Counted from the first letter of the stretch, positions 15,295 through 24,780 are shown. The stretch is 32,756 nucleotides of DNA from JALOBO01 sp023228225 (GCA_041663585.1 JBAYMN010000011.1:1-32756); one strand, 5' to 3'. The notes: generated by a model not told the origin, from the letters alone. Numbers and translations: made by a program.

Positions 15295-15935
15295 AAGCCA
15301 CAAAACAAGTTTTAAAATTAATAGCAATAGTTTTATTTGTAACAGTAATTAATAGTGTTAGTTTTGGCTATGGCTTTTTTGATAAAACTGGTTATGTGGA
15401 TTCTGCTATCTTAAATATAGGCTCATGGGAATATTTAACAACTTATAATACAGGTTTCCAAAGTTTTAATAACTATTACATTGGAACAACAAATATAACA
15501 ATTGATGGGCAATATTTTAAAATTAATAATGTGGTAACCGCATCAAGTAGTAATGATTTAAAAATAGGTACTAAAAGTGTCAAAATAGCACAAACTGGTT
15601 ATCTACAAACTAATAATACATTTTTAGGGCTAAATACTGTTTCTTTTTATATTGGATTAAGAAAAAACAGTAGTACCAAAGGTAATAGATATTATTATTT
15701 AGAAATTTCCAATAACACAAGCAATTGGGCGATAATTTATACAGGTCAAGCAACAAGTTCTTTCGTTTATAAAGAAATTGATGTAGCACAAATATTATCT
15801 AACGGAGTTACGCTTTATGGCACTACATTAACAGGAAACACCCCTCTTTATGTTAGACTTAGAGTTAATGGTTCTGGTACGTTCGGTATTCGCACATATA
15901 ATATTGATGAATTAACAATTAAATACATTTCATAA
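15291..15935 (+). CDS. Secreted beta-rich protein, probable SipW substrate
   Basis: The 214-residue protein starts with TTG at 15291, overlapping the sipW stop by four bases (TTGA). AAGGAG lies about eight bases ahead, and no later start fits. A signal peptide is evident (KATKQVLKLIAIVLFVTVINSVSFGYG), followed by FFDKTGYVDSAILNIGSWEY, which resembles the F-x-D...N-x-x-x-G-x-W start of SipW-processed proteins. The remainder is a beta-sandwich-like stretch (DGQYFKINNV, SVKIAQTGYLQT, VSFYIGLRKN, YYYLEIS, FVYKEIDVAQIL, IDELTIKYIS), similar in pattern to jelly-roll modules in secreted nucleases and surface proteins. No catalytic motif is visible. A matrix or adhesin role is inferred from the module. 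Confidence 0.78.
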   Translation: MKATKQVLKLIAIVLFVTVINSVSFGYGFFDKTGYVDSAILNIGSWEYLTTYNTGFQSFNNYYIGTTNITIDGQYFKINNVVTASSSNDLKIGTKSVKIAQTGYLQTNNTFLGLNTVSFYIGLRKNSSTKGNRYYYLEISNNTSNWAIIYTGQATSSFVYKEIDVAQILSNGVTLYGTTLTGNTPLYVRLRVNGSGTFGIRTYNIDELTIKYIS

Positions 15936-15963
15936 AAATTTGACTTTAAACAGTTGTCCCCTA

Positions 15964-15997
15964 TTTAAACCGCTTACCAGTTGGTAAGCGGTTTAAA
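15964..15997. terminator. Bidirectional terminator between convergent genes
   Basis: A 15-bp perfect stem (TTTAAACCGCTTACC with its complement) and an AGTT loop. It lies 28 bases past the secreted-protein stop and reaches the end of the ABC permease gene. The core CCGCTT...AAGCGG resembles the repeats at 13648 and 21052. Confidence 0.88.
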
Positions 15998-17095
15998 TTA
16001 TTTTCCTGTGCGTCTTTTCATTATTAACAAAACAAGCAAATAGTAAACAAGCGTTTGTAATATTAAAATGACTAAATAAAGTGGAACAAAAACTGCATTA
16101 AATATTAAATATTTTATTAATATTACATAAGGAGTTATTGGCAAACAATACAAAAACATTTGTATTATAAATGGAAAACTATCTATGGTAGTAAAAGATA
16201 TAATAAGCATAGGCAAAAGAACTGTACTCAGAGCAAAAAATGCCGAAACTGTTTGATTTTTTACAGTGCAGACTAATAATCCAAGACTAATATTAGCGAT
16301 TATAAATACCGTAGCGGAAAGTAAAATTAGCCATAAATTTTCTGCAAAATTCATATCAAATAAAAATCGTCCTAAAATAAGCAATATTATTGTTTGAAAA
16401 AAAGCAAGTAGAAAATAAGGAATTATTTTAGAAAACAAATATTTGTTTATACCTACGGGAGTATAAGAGAGTTGCCTTGCAACGCCCGTTTCATTATCAC
16501 GCGATATAGAAAACGCAAGTCCAAGCATAATAATAATAGAAACAAACGAACTTATTATAGTAGGTAAAAGTCTTTGCTTTATCTCAATTTCGGTATCGTT
16601 AAATGTTTGGAATTCAATTATATTAAAATATTCTTCATTTATAGTTATTCCATAATCTATTAAAAAATCTGTTAAAGTATCGTATGCATATTCTGTTTTG
16701 ATTTTTTGTAGTATTGTAACCACATTTCTACCAACAATATTAGAATCATCATAATAAAATGTAGCGGAAATGGGCTCGGTGTTAGCATTAATGGAAATGA
16801 AAAAATAAATTTCACCTTTTTTTAATAACTCTAATCCCTCTTCTTCGGCATCAACTTCAATCAAATTATTTATTTTGCCAGTATCTTGTATTAAATCAAT
16901 AACTTGTATTTGCTCATCTTGTAGTCCATCTTTATAAATTGCAGTAGTAAAATTATTATTAGTAGCAAAAGAACTTAGAATTAGTGCCATTAAAATTGGA
17001 AATAAAAATAAAAAGCATAAAATAATCTTATTCCTAGAAATTCTAATAATTTCAAACTTTATCATAGAAAAAAAGGCTTTTAACTTGCTTTTCAT
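15998..17095 (-). CDS. ABC-2 type transporter permease
   Basis: A 365-residue membrane protein with one N-terminal helix (about 23-45), an extracellular domain of about 150 residues, and five C-terminal helices from about 180 on (TIISSFVSIIIMLGLAFSISRD, then YLFSKIIPYFLLAFFQTIILLILGRFLF and others). SRDNETGVARQLSYTPVGINKYLFSKI is the characteristic coupling segment of the ABC-2 family. The start overlaps the ATPase gene stop by four bases (ATGA), so the pair is translationally coupled. Such exporters move drugs, lipids or polymers; no substrate is indicated by the neighbours. It converges on the matrix module and is separated from it by a strong terminator. Confidence 0.92.
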   Translation of the reverse strand: MKSKLKAFFSMIKFEIIRISRNKIILCFLFLFPILMALILSSFATNNNFTTAIYKDGLQDEQIQVIDLIQDTGKINNLIEVDAEEEGLELLKKGEIYFFISINANTEPISATFYYDDSNIVGRNVVTILQKIKTEYAYDTLTDFLIDYGITINEEYFNIIEFQTFNDTEIEIKQRLLPTIISSFVSIIIMLGLAFSISRDNETGVARQLSYTPVGINKYLFSKIIPYFLLAFFQTIILLILGRFLFDMNFAENLWLILLSATVFIIANISLGLLVCTVKNQTVSAFFALSTVLLPMLIISFTTIDSFPFIIQMFLYCLPITPYVILIKYLIFNAVFVPLYLVILILQTLVYYLLVLLIMKRRTGK

Positions 17096-17817
17096 ATTTT
17101 TTCCTTAATTATATACTTGTTTAAAAGTTCTTCTACGGTGCTAAATTTATCGCTTTTAATTAAATTTCCAATATCAGATTCAAAAACAATTTTGCCTTCT
17201 GATAGGCAAACTAATTTTTGACATTCAAAAATTTCTTCCATATAATGTGTTGTTACAAGCACGGTTGTGCCTTTTAAGTTGCAGTCGTGAATAATGCTCC
17301 AAAATTGCTTTCTAAAAAGTGGGTCCATCGCCGATGTTGGCTCATCTAAAATTAGTAGTTTTGGTTCGTTAATAGTAGCAGCCGCCAGTGATAGCAGTTG
17401 CTTAAAGCCTCCCGATAAATTTTTTGCGAGTTGCTTTTCTTTTCCACTCAAATAACATTTATCAATAATTTCTTGCACTCTATTTTTATCTTGTATACTG
17501 TAAACCGCATACAAATATTCTATATTTTCTTTTACTGTTAAATCATTAAATAAACTAAAAGATTGTGGCATATAACCTAGTTCATATTTTAATTTTGCAT
17601 TAAATTTTCTATCAAAGTTACTATGTCCATCAAAAATAATCGTGCCACTATTGCTTTTTTTAACACCGCACAAAATTTCTATTAGTGTGCTTTTGCCCGA
17701 TCCATTTACTCCAATCATAGCAACTATCTCGCCCACCTTAATAGTTAAATTAAAATCTTTAAGCACTTCTAATTTGCCATAACTTTTTGTTAAATCTATT
17801 ATTTTTAATTTATCCAT
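17092..17817 (-). CDS. ABC transporter ATP-binding protein
   Basis: The 241-residue nucleotide-binding subunit is the partner of the ABC-2 permease. All motifs are canonical: Walker A GVNGSGKST (36-44), Q-loop GYMPQSFSLFNDLT, signature LSGGFKQLLSLAAA, Walker B LLILDEPTSAMD and the H-loop TTHYMEE. The start at 17817 (MDKLKIIDLTKSYG) is chosen because GAGGGAAC is just upstream; an in-frame ATG eleven codons earlier falls inside the terminator region of the neighbouring gene and lacks a site. Four-base overlap with the permease gene. Substrate unknown. Confidence 0.95.
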   Translation of the reverse strand: MDKLKIIDLTKSYGKLEVLKDFNLTIKVGEIVAMIGVNGSGKSTLIEILCGVKKSNSGTIIFDGHSNFDRKFNAKLKYELGYMPQSFSLFNDLTVKENIEYLYAVYSIQDKNRVQEIIDKCYLSGKEKQLAKNLSGGFKQLLSLAAATINEPKLLILDEPTSAMDPLFRKQFWSIIHDCNLKGTTVLVTTHYMEEIFECQKLVCLSEGKIVFESDIGNLIKSDKFSTVEELLNKYIIKEKI

Positions 17818-17844
17818 AGTTCCCTCATTTGATTTTTTAAACAA

Positions 17845-17879
17845 AAACACGCCAGAATTAATTTAATAATGGCGTGTTT
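17845..17879 (-). terminator. Terminator after the large lipoprotein gene
   Basis: AAACACGCCA and TGGCGTGTTT form a 10-bp stem. Read leftward it is followed by TTTTTG. It lies 12 bases past the stop at 17891. Confidence 0.85.
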
Positions 17880-17890
17880 AAAAACTTCAA

Positions 17891-20779
17891 TTAGTAAACA
17901 ATTTCAAATGATATAGTAAATTCACCGCTTAACTGTGAAATCATAATGTCAAAATCAACATTTATTGTTACAGTTAAAATTTCGCCCGTTATGTGACCTT
18001 GTGCATCTTCTACAACTTCAACTACGGCATTTTCAATGCTAAAAATGGTTTCGTAAGTTTCTTCCGCCATCATTCTTTCTATCATTAAATTGTAATCAAT
18101 GCTTTCAATTTCTTCCGGCAGAGGAATAAAACTGAATACTTCGTTATAATCTAGATCAGCATCAGTTAATACAAGCATTAAAGCACCAACTGAATATATT
18201 AGTGGTTGAGCCTCTTTATTAATATAATCTTCAATAATATCTTTAAGCCCTGTTAACAAATCTTCTACAACAAAAGTATCATCAACAATATCATCAACCG
18301 CACTATTAATCAGTAAATATATTGCATTATATGCATCTGAACCACTTTCTATATTAAATGCGTAAGATAAACCAGAAGTAAGATATTCTACAATATCTGA
18401 CCGGTACTCATCTACAACGCTTAATAATGTTTGATAAATTGCACTGTCACTGTTTAACATAATTGAAAGAATGTTAAACGCTATTTCTCTATTAAGATCA
18501 TCTTGATATACTGTTAATTGGTGTAATTGTGTTACAAACTCTTGTACAAGAGTTAGCGGATTGCCTACCCCGTTAGATGGAATTTCATCTATATAGTTTG
18601 CTAAATTTATAAATGCAGAATATAAATTATCATAATATTCTTGCCCGTAAGCACTCACAATGTCTTCTTCAAACTCCGAAATATAAATGTTTGCAAGTTC
18701 TTTAAAGAAATATGGATTGCCAAATTCTTCATAATTGCTTGTAAACGCTGTTATATCATAGCCTAAAATTATGCTAACTTGATTAATATAATAAATTTGA
18801 TCAATTTCTTCATCATTAATAATTTTGCTTAAATATTCATTTACTAGTGCTTCAAAATCAATATAAGTTTGTGATTCGGTGTCAATTTTTAATGAATAAG
18901 CAACATTATATGCAATACCACTAGCAATATCGCTTTGGTATTCGGTTAATAAATCTATAACAGATTGATTAATAGCAATTTCGCTATCTAATAAAGTTGC
19001 AAGAACATCAAATACTGTTAAATAATAATCTTCGGCCGACTCATCTAATGCATATTGATACACATCACTTGAAAAATCTTCGGCGGTAAGCAAAACATTA
19101 TCAATTCCATTAATTGGAATTTCATCTAATGCGGTTGCAAAATTAACAAATGATGTATACAAATTGTCGAAATATGCTTGACCGTATTTTTCTACAATAC
19201 CTGCTTCCATTTTTGAAGCAAAAGTTTCTGCAAGTTTTTTAATTATATAAGGAGTTCCAAAAGTTTCATAATTAGTTGTAAATTCGGTAACGTCATAATC
19301 TAAAATTATACCCAATTGGTTAATGTAATCAATTTGATCAATTTCTTCTTGATTAATTAGTTTGTTAATGTATTCGCTAACTAAGTTATCTAAATCGGTA
19401 TAAGTTTGTGATGTAATATCAATTTCCATTTCATTACATACCGCTGTGCAAAGGTAAGTAGAAAACATATTAACCAAATCATATTCGGCAATAAAATCTA
19501 CAATATTTAAATTTAATGCGTTGTATGCTAAATTTAAAGCAAAATCAATTTCCTTTATTGGCAAACCAGTATTGCAGTCATTTGCAATAAGTTCATCAGA
19601 AATAACAACTAACTGACCACTGTTTTCAATTAACGCCATTAATGTAAAATTAACATCTAAATTGTAAGCATCTTCAAGCGTTTTAACCATGTTTGTAAAA
19701 ATTGTAACATATTGGTCTTTTAAAGTTTCAACTTCAACTGTATCCTCTTTATGTGGGATATTTTCATATATATCAAGTAATAAAGTTGATAAACTATGTT
19801 GCGGGTCTTCTTGTGCAGAACTAAATAATGAATCAACAATAACTTTGTTTATTTCGTCCATTTCTGAGTATTCTTGGAATATTTCATTTAAATCTTCTAG
19901 TATTGTTACTAGGTCTAATTCTTCTTCATTATATAATTTTGTATATAATTGATTGTTAATTACTGCATAAACACTATTATGTCCCACAGATTCGGCAGGA
20001 ATGTTAAGTATTTTGCAAAGTAAATCAGTTAAATTTGATAAGTAAAAATCACCTTGTGAAAAAACAATTTCTTTTGCATAATAATCATAATCAAGCACGC
20101 TTAACTCATCGCCTAATGCTTTAAGTGCGTTTGTCAAATCAAAATTAGATTGAAGCAATTCAATACTAGTAATATCTGTAATACTAAAATCTAACGATGA
20201 AGTCATAATTGAATTTAATACTAAATTATAAATATCTTCTGCATTAAATGTGGCAAGCATTTCTTCGGTTAATGTAGGTGTGGTTACGCTCTCGTTAAGA
20301 TTGCTTTCTTCGCCTGCAAAAATTGCAGTTAAATTTGCAGTTAATGTTGCATTTATTTCGGCACCACTATTTTGATATGTATTTAAAAAAGTTTGAATTT
20401 TTTGAAGGTACTCATTTTTTGCTACGGTTTCCGTATTTTCTACAACGCTAATACTAAATGAATAGGTAAAACCGCCAAAAGTAAGAGTAATATTTTTATT
20501 ACCTATTGTATTCATATCCGGAAGCGATGCTAACATAGCATTTGTAAGTGGAATAATGCTAACTGTACCATCAGAATAGTTTAATACCAAATTGCAACCT
20601 TCAACAGAAAAATCATCTCCGCGTTCAAGTGAAGCAGGGACATTTGCTATACTATAAGATGTAATAGTAATTAAATCATCATCGTCATCATCGTTGTTTT
20701 TCTTGCCACACGCACTGAATGCAAACATGCATGGTACCAAAACTAACATAATAAATAAACTTCTGAAAACTTTTTTCAT
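17891..20779 (-). CDS. Large lipoprotein with Ig-like N-terminal domain and internally duplicated helical region
   Basis: I do not recognise a named family for this 962-residue protein. The start at 20779 is preceded by AAGGAG. It begins MKKVFRSLFIMLVLVPCMFAFSAC, a lipoprotein signal with lipidated Cys24, then KKNN and six aspartates as a tether. An Ig-like domain covers about 35-115 (SYSIANVPASLERGDDFSVEGCNLVLNYSDGT). The rest is mainly helical and acidic. Two adjacent units of about 205 residues are clearly related: each contains QTY-x-D, EEIDQI-x-YINQ, IIL-x-YD(V/I)T-x-FT-x-NYE-x-FG-x-PY, YGQ-x-Y-x-DNLY and EIP-x-NG. They span roughly 490-690 and 691-880. No enzyme motif is seen. It is probably an extracytoplasmic scaffold or binding protein. 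Confidence 0.8.
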   Translation of the reverse strand: MKKVFRSLFIMLVLVPCMFAFSACGKKNNDDDDDDLITITSYSIANVPASLERGDDFSVEGCNLVLNYSDGTVSIIPLTNAMLASLPDMNTIGNKNITLTFGGFTYSFSISVVENTETVAKNEYLQKIQTFLNTYQNSGAEINATLTANLTAIFAGEESNLNESVTTPTLTEEMLATFNAEDIYNLVLNSIMTSSLDFSITDITSIELLQSNFDLTNALKALGDELSVLDYDYYAKEIVFSQGDFYLSNLTDLLCKILNIPAESVGHNSVYAVINNQLYTKLYNEEELDLVTILEDLNEIFQEYSEMDEINKVIVDSLFSSAQEDPQHSLSTLLLDIYENIPHKEDTVEVETLKDQYVTIFTNMVKTLEDAYNLDVNFTLMALIENSGQLVVISDELIANDCNTGLPIKEIDFALNLAYNALNLNIVDFIAEYDLVNMFSTYLCTAVCNEMEIDITSQTYTDLDNLVSEYINKLINQEEIDQIDYINQLGIILDYDVTEFTTNYETFGTPYIIKKLAETFASKMEAGIVEKYGQAYFDNLYTSFVNFATALDEIPINGIDNVLLTAEDFSSDVYQYALDESAEDYYLTVFDVLATLLDSEIAINQSVIDLLTEYQSDIASGIAYNVAYSLKIDTESQTYIDFEALVNEYLSKIINDEEIDQIYYINQVSIILGYDITAFTSNYEEFGNPYFFKELANIYISEFEEDIVSAYGQEYYDNLYSAFINLANYIDEIPSNGVGNPLTLVQEFVTQLHQLTVYQDDLNREIAFNILSIMLNSDSAIYQTLLSVVDEYRSDIVEYLTSGLSYAFNIESGSDAYNAIYLLINSAVDDIVDDTFVVEDLLTGLKDIIEDYINKEAQPLIYSVGALMLVLTDADLDYNEVFSFIPLPEEIESIDYNLMIERMMAEETYETIFSIENAVVEVVEDAQGHITGEILTVTINVDFDIMISQLSGEFTISFEIVY

Positions 20780-20831
20780 ATCTATACTCCTTAAATCTAA
20801 AAATTTACAGCAAAAAAACATATGTCATAAT

Positions 20832-20859
20832 ATTATATCATATATAATTTAATTTTGAA
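20832..20859 (-). promoter_or_regulatory. Candidate promoter of the large lipoprotein gene
   Basis: TTCAAA (20859-20854), a 16-base spacer and TATAAT (20837-20832) on the minus strand, 53 bases ahead of the chosen start. Confidence 0.5.
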
Positions 20860-21051
20860 TACTTTTTTTAAATATTTCTCAAAATTTTTCCAACTATAAA
20901 TATGGTTATAAATACAATAAAAATATTTAAATTATAATATATTTTAATTATTTTCAAATATATAGGAAGACAAAGGGACTTATTCTAGCAAAAGTCTTTT
21001 AAGCATAATAATATTATATCTTTATTTAGTAGGACTTTCTGCGGTGCCTAG

Positions 21052-21078
21052 TTCCGCTTGTCCGTTAGGCAAGCGGAA
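21052..21078. repeat. Hairpin repeat copy B, likely terminator of the ABC exporter operon
   Basis: TTCCGCTTG and CAAGCGGAA pair around a short loop. It is 25/27 identical to 13648-13674 and ends two bases before the ABC exporter stop at 21081. Confidence 0.68.
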
Positions 21079-21080
21079 TA

Positions 21081-22874
21081 TTAGAATTGGCTATTATATA
21101 GTTCTGCATAAAAGCCATTTTCGCTTAGTAATTCATCGTGCGAGCCTTGCTCTACAATATCGCCATCTTTCATAACCAAAATTTTGTCGGCATTTTTAAT
21201 TGTAGATAGTCTATGAGCAATAACAAATGAAGTTCTACCTATTGTTAGTTTATCCATTGCTTGTTGTATTAAGATTTCCGTTCTTGTATCCACATTACTT
21301 GTTGCCTCATCTAAAATTAGCATTGGGCTATTTTGTATCATCGCCCTTGCTATTGTAAGTAATTGTTTTTGTCCTGCCGAAATAGCGGTGTTATCATCAA
21401 GCACGGTATCATACCCTTGTGGCAAAGTTTTTATAAAATGATGCACCCCACAGGCTTTGCAAACTTCTACAATTTGTTCATCTGTAACACTATGTTTACT
21501 GTAAATTATGTTTTGTTTTATTGTACCTTCAAATAGCCAAGTATCTTGAAGTACCATACTAAATAAATCATGTACATTTTCACGCTTCAAGTCAAGTATT
21601 GATACACCATCAATTAATATATTACCACTGTCTACTTCGTAAAATCTCATAAGCAAATTAACAATAGTGGTTTTACCCGCACCTGTCGGACCTACTATTG
21701 CTACTTTTTGTCCCGCTCTAATACTAGCGGAAAAATTATGAATTACTTCTTTATCAGCATCATAGCCAAACTTAACATTTTTAAATTCTACATTACCTTT
21801 TATATTATTTAGCACTTTTGTTTTATCGCTTTCATCACTTAATTCTTGTTCACCCAAAAATTCAAATACTCGTTCACTTGCAGCCACGGTAGATTGTAAA
21901 TTTGTAAATGCTTGTGTAAGTTGTGATATTGGTTGCATAAATAATCTAACATAAACCATAAAGGCAATAATTACACCAAAAGTAATATCGCCATTCATAG
22001 TTAGCACCGCACCTGTAACGCAAACCGCCACATATCCAAAATTGCCTATAAAATTCATAAGTGGGTGCATAAGTCCCGAAAAGAATTGCGATTTCCAAGC
22101 ACTTGTATATAATTTGTTGTTAATTTCTGTAAATTTTTGTTTAGTTTCGGCTTCGCCATTATACGCTTTAACTACATTGTGTCCTGTATAAATTTCTTCT
22201 ACATGTCCATTTAATTCGCCTAAACTTTTTTGCTGTGTATTAAAATATTTTTGTGATTTAGACATTATAAATGCCATTAAAACAAAACCAACAATACTTG
22301 CACCAATGGCCGCAAAAGCCATAATCCAATTCGTAATAAACATCATTAATATTGCACCAATTAAAAGCACAATTGAACTTATTAAACTTGTAACGCTGTT
22401 ATTAAGAGTTTGCCCTATAGTATCAACATCATTTGTAACTCGGCTTAAAATGTTTCCATAAGTAGTGCTGTCTAAGTATTTTAGCGGAAGTTTGTTAATT
22501 TTGTATGAAATGTCTTTACGCAAAGTTTTAGAAATTTTTTGCGTAACATTTGCCATAATAATGCCTTGGGCATAATTAAACACAGAACTCAAAATATACA
22601 AACAAGCCAAAAATATGGAAATTTCAAGTACTGCATTTGTATTTATACCAGTAGTAAGCCCTGCTAAAATAATATTGGTAATTTTACTAAATTGGTTTGG
22701 ACCAATAAGCGTTAAAATCGCACCAAAAATAGCAAATATTATTGCAAGTACTATAATGAATAAATAAGATTTGCAGTAACCAATTAGTTTGCTTAGAGAT
22801 ATTTTAAAATTTTTGGGTTTTTCATAAATTTTAGTAGAACTTTTTATGGAGGAATTCATAGGTCTATTATCCAT
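21081..22874 (-). CDS. Heterodimeric ABC exporter subunit with catalytic ATP site (TM288/YfiC type)
   Basis: A 597-residue half transporter: six membrane helices (about 30-320) and a C-terminal ATPase. Walker A is GPTGAGKTT, the signature is the variant ISAGQKQ, Walker B is LILDEATSNVD with the catalytic glutamate present, and the switch histidine is in IAHRLST. These features are those of the catalytically complete subunit in TM287/288, BmrCD and LmrCD heterodimers, whose shifted SAGQ signature belongs to the degenerate composite site. It overlaps the upstream subunit by eight bases. Such exporters usually expel drugs or peptides; the substrate is unknown. Confidence 0.95.
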   Translation of the reverse strand: MDNRPMNSSIKSSTKIYEKPKNFKISLSKLIGYCKSYLFIIVLAIIFAIFGAILTLIGPNQFSKITNIILAGLTTGINTNAVLEISIFLACLYILSSVFNYAQGIIMANVTQKISKTLRKDISYKINKLPLKYLDSTTYGNILSRVTNDVDTIGQTLNNSVTSLISSIVLLIGAILMMFITNWIMAFAAIGASIVGFVLMAFIMSKSQKYFNTQQKSLGELNGHVEEIYTGHNVVKAYNGEAETKQKFTEINNKLYTSAWKSQFFSGLMHPLMNFIGNFGYVAVCVTGAVLTMNGDITFGVIIAFMVYVRLFMQPISQLTQAFTNLQSTVAASERVFEFLGEQELSDESDKTKVLNNIKGNVEFKNVKFGYDADKEVIHNFSASIRAGQKVAIVGPTGAGKTTIVNLLMRFYEVDSGNILIDGVSILDLKRENVHDLFSMVLQDTWLFEGTIKQNIIYSKHSVTDEQIVEVCKACGVHHFIKTLPQGYDTVLDDNTAISAGQKQLLTIARAMIQNSPMLILDEATSNVDTRTEILIQQAMDKLTIGRTSFVIAHRLSTIKNADKILVMKDGDIVEQGSHDELLSENGFYAELYNSQF

Positions 22875-24627
22875 CGATTAATTCCTCCTTACTTAATTGT
22901 GAATACGCTATTTCGGAATAAACTTTGCAATTATTAAGTAGTTCGCTGTGAGTACCTACTCCAACGATTTCGCCATTATCAAGTACTATTATTTTATCGG
23001 CATTCATAATTGTGCCAATACGCTGAGCAACTATTAAACAAGTTGTATTAGATAATGTTTTATTTAAAGTATGCCTTAACTTTTTATCGGTTTTATAATC
23101 AAGTGCCGAAAAACTGTCATCAAATATCAAAATTTCAGGTTTTCGGGCAATAGCACGAGCAATTGAAAGCCTCTGTTTTTGTCCGCCCGATACATTTGTC
23201 CCCCCCTGCGAAATATGAGATTTATACTTTTCTTCCATTTTTTCTACAAATGTTTTTGCCTGTGCAATTTGTAGTGCGTTTGCAATTTCTTCTTCACTAG
23301 GTGTACCTAAACTATTATCGCCAAACGCAACATTGCTCTCTACCGTACCGCTAAAAAGCACCGCTTTTTGAGATACAAAGCCTATCTTATTATGTAAATC
23401 AAATAATTTGTAATTACGCACATCAATATTGTCAATAAATACACTTCCTTCGGTTGCATCATAAAAACGCGGAACCAAATTTATAAGTGTACTTTTTCCG
23501 CTACCCGTAGAACCTATAAATGCTACTGTTTCGCCTTTATGAGCGGTAAATGATATATTTTTAAGTACATACTCATCTGCATCGGGATACTTAAATCCAA
23601 CATATTTAAATTCTATTTCGCCAACAAGATTAGAAGTGCCATCGGATTTTCCATCTACAATTTTATTTTTTGTGCTTAATACTTCATTAATTCTTTTTGC
23701 CGATACTATTGCACGCGGTAACATTAAAAATATCATAGTGAGCATAATAAACGCCATTACAACTTGCATTGCATAAGAAGAAAATACAACCATATCACTA
23801 AACACAGTTAACCTATTTAAAAGACTTGTGGCACTAATTAAATATGCCCCAATTAAATAAATTGAAAGCGAAAGCCCACTCATAATTAAACTCATTCCTG
23901 GACTCATTAGTGCTAGTGTTTTATAAATAAATAAATGTAAATTTGTTAAATTTGAATTTGCTTTTTCAAATTTTTGTATTTCAAATTTTTCGGCATTATA
24001 TGCCCTTACTACTCGTAATCCAGTTAAATTTTCTCTTGTTACTCGGTTTAAATTATCGGTATAAATTTGAGTTTTTTTAAACTTTGGTATTGCGGTAAGC
24101 ATAATGGCAGTAATCATTATAACAAGCAGTAAAACCGCTATCGCAGTAACCGCGGACCATTGCCAACTTTTACCTAAGATTTTTATAATTGCCCATGTTG
24201 CCAAAATTGGTGCCATAATCATAACTTGAAGCCCCATTGCAATAGAGCCTTGAACTTGTGCAACATCGTTTGTTGACCTTGTAATTAAACTTGCAGTCGA
24301 AAATTTATTAATTTCATCTTGTGAAAATGACTGAACTTTATCAAATATTTTTTCTCTTAATCGTTTTGAAAGTCCTGCGGCAATTTTGGCGACAAAAAAT
24401 TCAACAATTACGCTAAGTAAAGCACTTGATAAAGCACACAAAAGCATGTATCCGCCTGCACTCCAAATTTCTCTTATATCACTATTTGGCGTTTCTATTA
24501 ATTTAGTAATTTCACTCATGTATTCAGGCAATTTTAAATCTAGCCACACCTGTCCTGCTATTAGGGCAATATTAACTAAAATTAACAACCATTCTTTAAA
24601 TTTTAAGTATTTTAATATTTTTAACAT
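22867..24627 (-). CDS. Heterodimeric ABC exporter subunit with degenerate ATP site (TM287/YfiB type)
   Basis: The 586-residue partner of the next gene. Six membrane helices occupy about 15-310 and the ATPase domain the rest. Walker A is GSTGSGKST and the signature is canonical (VSGGQKQR), but Walker B reads LIFDDSFSALD with Asp in place of the catalytic Glu, and the switch position is Gln (VAQRIGT) instead of His. This pair of changes is the known hallmark of the degenerate-site subunit. The start at 24627 (MLKILKYLKFKEW) has GCGGAG upstream; an ATG 21 codons earlier does not. It is first in a two-gene operon and divergent from the TtcA-like gene. Confidence 0.95.
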   Translation of the reverse strand: MLKILKYLKFKEWLLILVNIALIAGQVWLDLKLPEYMSEITKLIETPNSDIREIWSAGGYMLLCALSSALLSVIVEFFVAKIAAGLSKRLREKIFDKVQSFSQDEINKFSTASLITRSTNDVAQVQGSIAMGLQVMIMAPILATWAIIKILGKSWQWSAVTAIAVLLLVIMITAIMLTAIPKFKKTQIYTDNLNRVTRENLTGLRVVRAYNAEKFEIQKFEKANSNLTNLHLFIYKTLALMSPGMSLIMSGLSLSIYLIGAYLISATSLLNRLTVFSDMVVFSSYAMQVVMAFIMLTMIFLMLPRAIVSAKRINEVLSTKNKIVDGKSDGTSNLVGEIEFKYVGFKYPDADEYVLKNISFTAHKGETVAFIGSTGSGKSTLINLVPRFYDATEGSVFIDNIDVRNYKLFDLHNKIGFVSQKAVLFSGTVESNVAFGDNSLGTPSEEEIANALQIAQAKTFVEKMEEKYKSHISQGGTNVSGGQKQRLSIARAIARKPEILIFDDSFSALDYKTDKKLRHTLNKTLSNTTCLIVAQRIGTIMNADKIIVLDNGEIVGVGTHSELLNNCKVYSEIAYSQLSKEELIDG

Positions 24628-24780
24628 TTTAATCTCCGCAAAACAACAAGTAAAATTATTATATTTTTTAATTACAGTTTTGTAAACCACTTTTTTATAT
24701 TAATTCACAAATTTAAAAAAAAATGCTTTTAATTTCTAGAACGTTATGTTACAATTAATAGATTTTTTAAAGGAACAATT

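Larger units (their letters stand above)
20780..21080. other. AT-rich intergenic region with lipoprotein promoter and hairpin repeat
   Basis: No gene is visible. It holds the lipoprotein gene promoter near 20832-20859, a weak ACTT/AAGT hairpin near 20974-21000, and the repeat copy at 21052-21078 that probably terminates the ABC exporter operon. The rest is featureless AT-rich sequence. Confidence 0.6.

Noticed and set aside
22867..24627. Inactivating mutations in the ABC exporter ATPase (Asp for Glu, Gln for His)
   Set aside because: This is the known asymmetric design of TM287/288-type heterodimers, with the partner subunit canonical.
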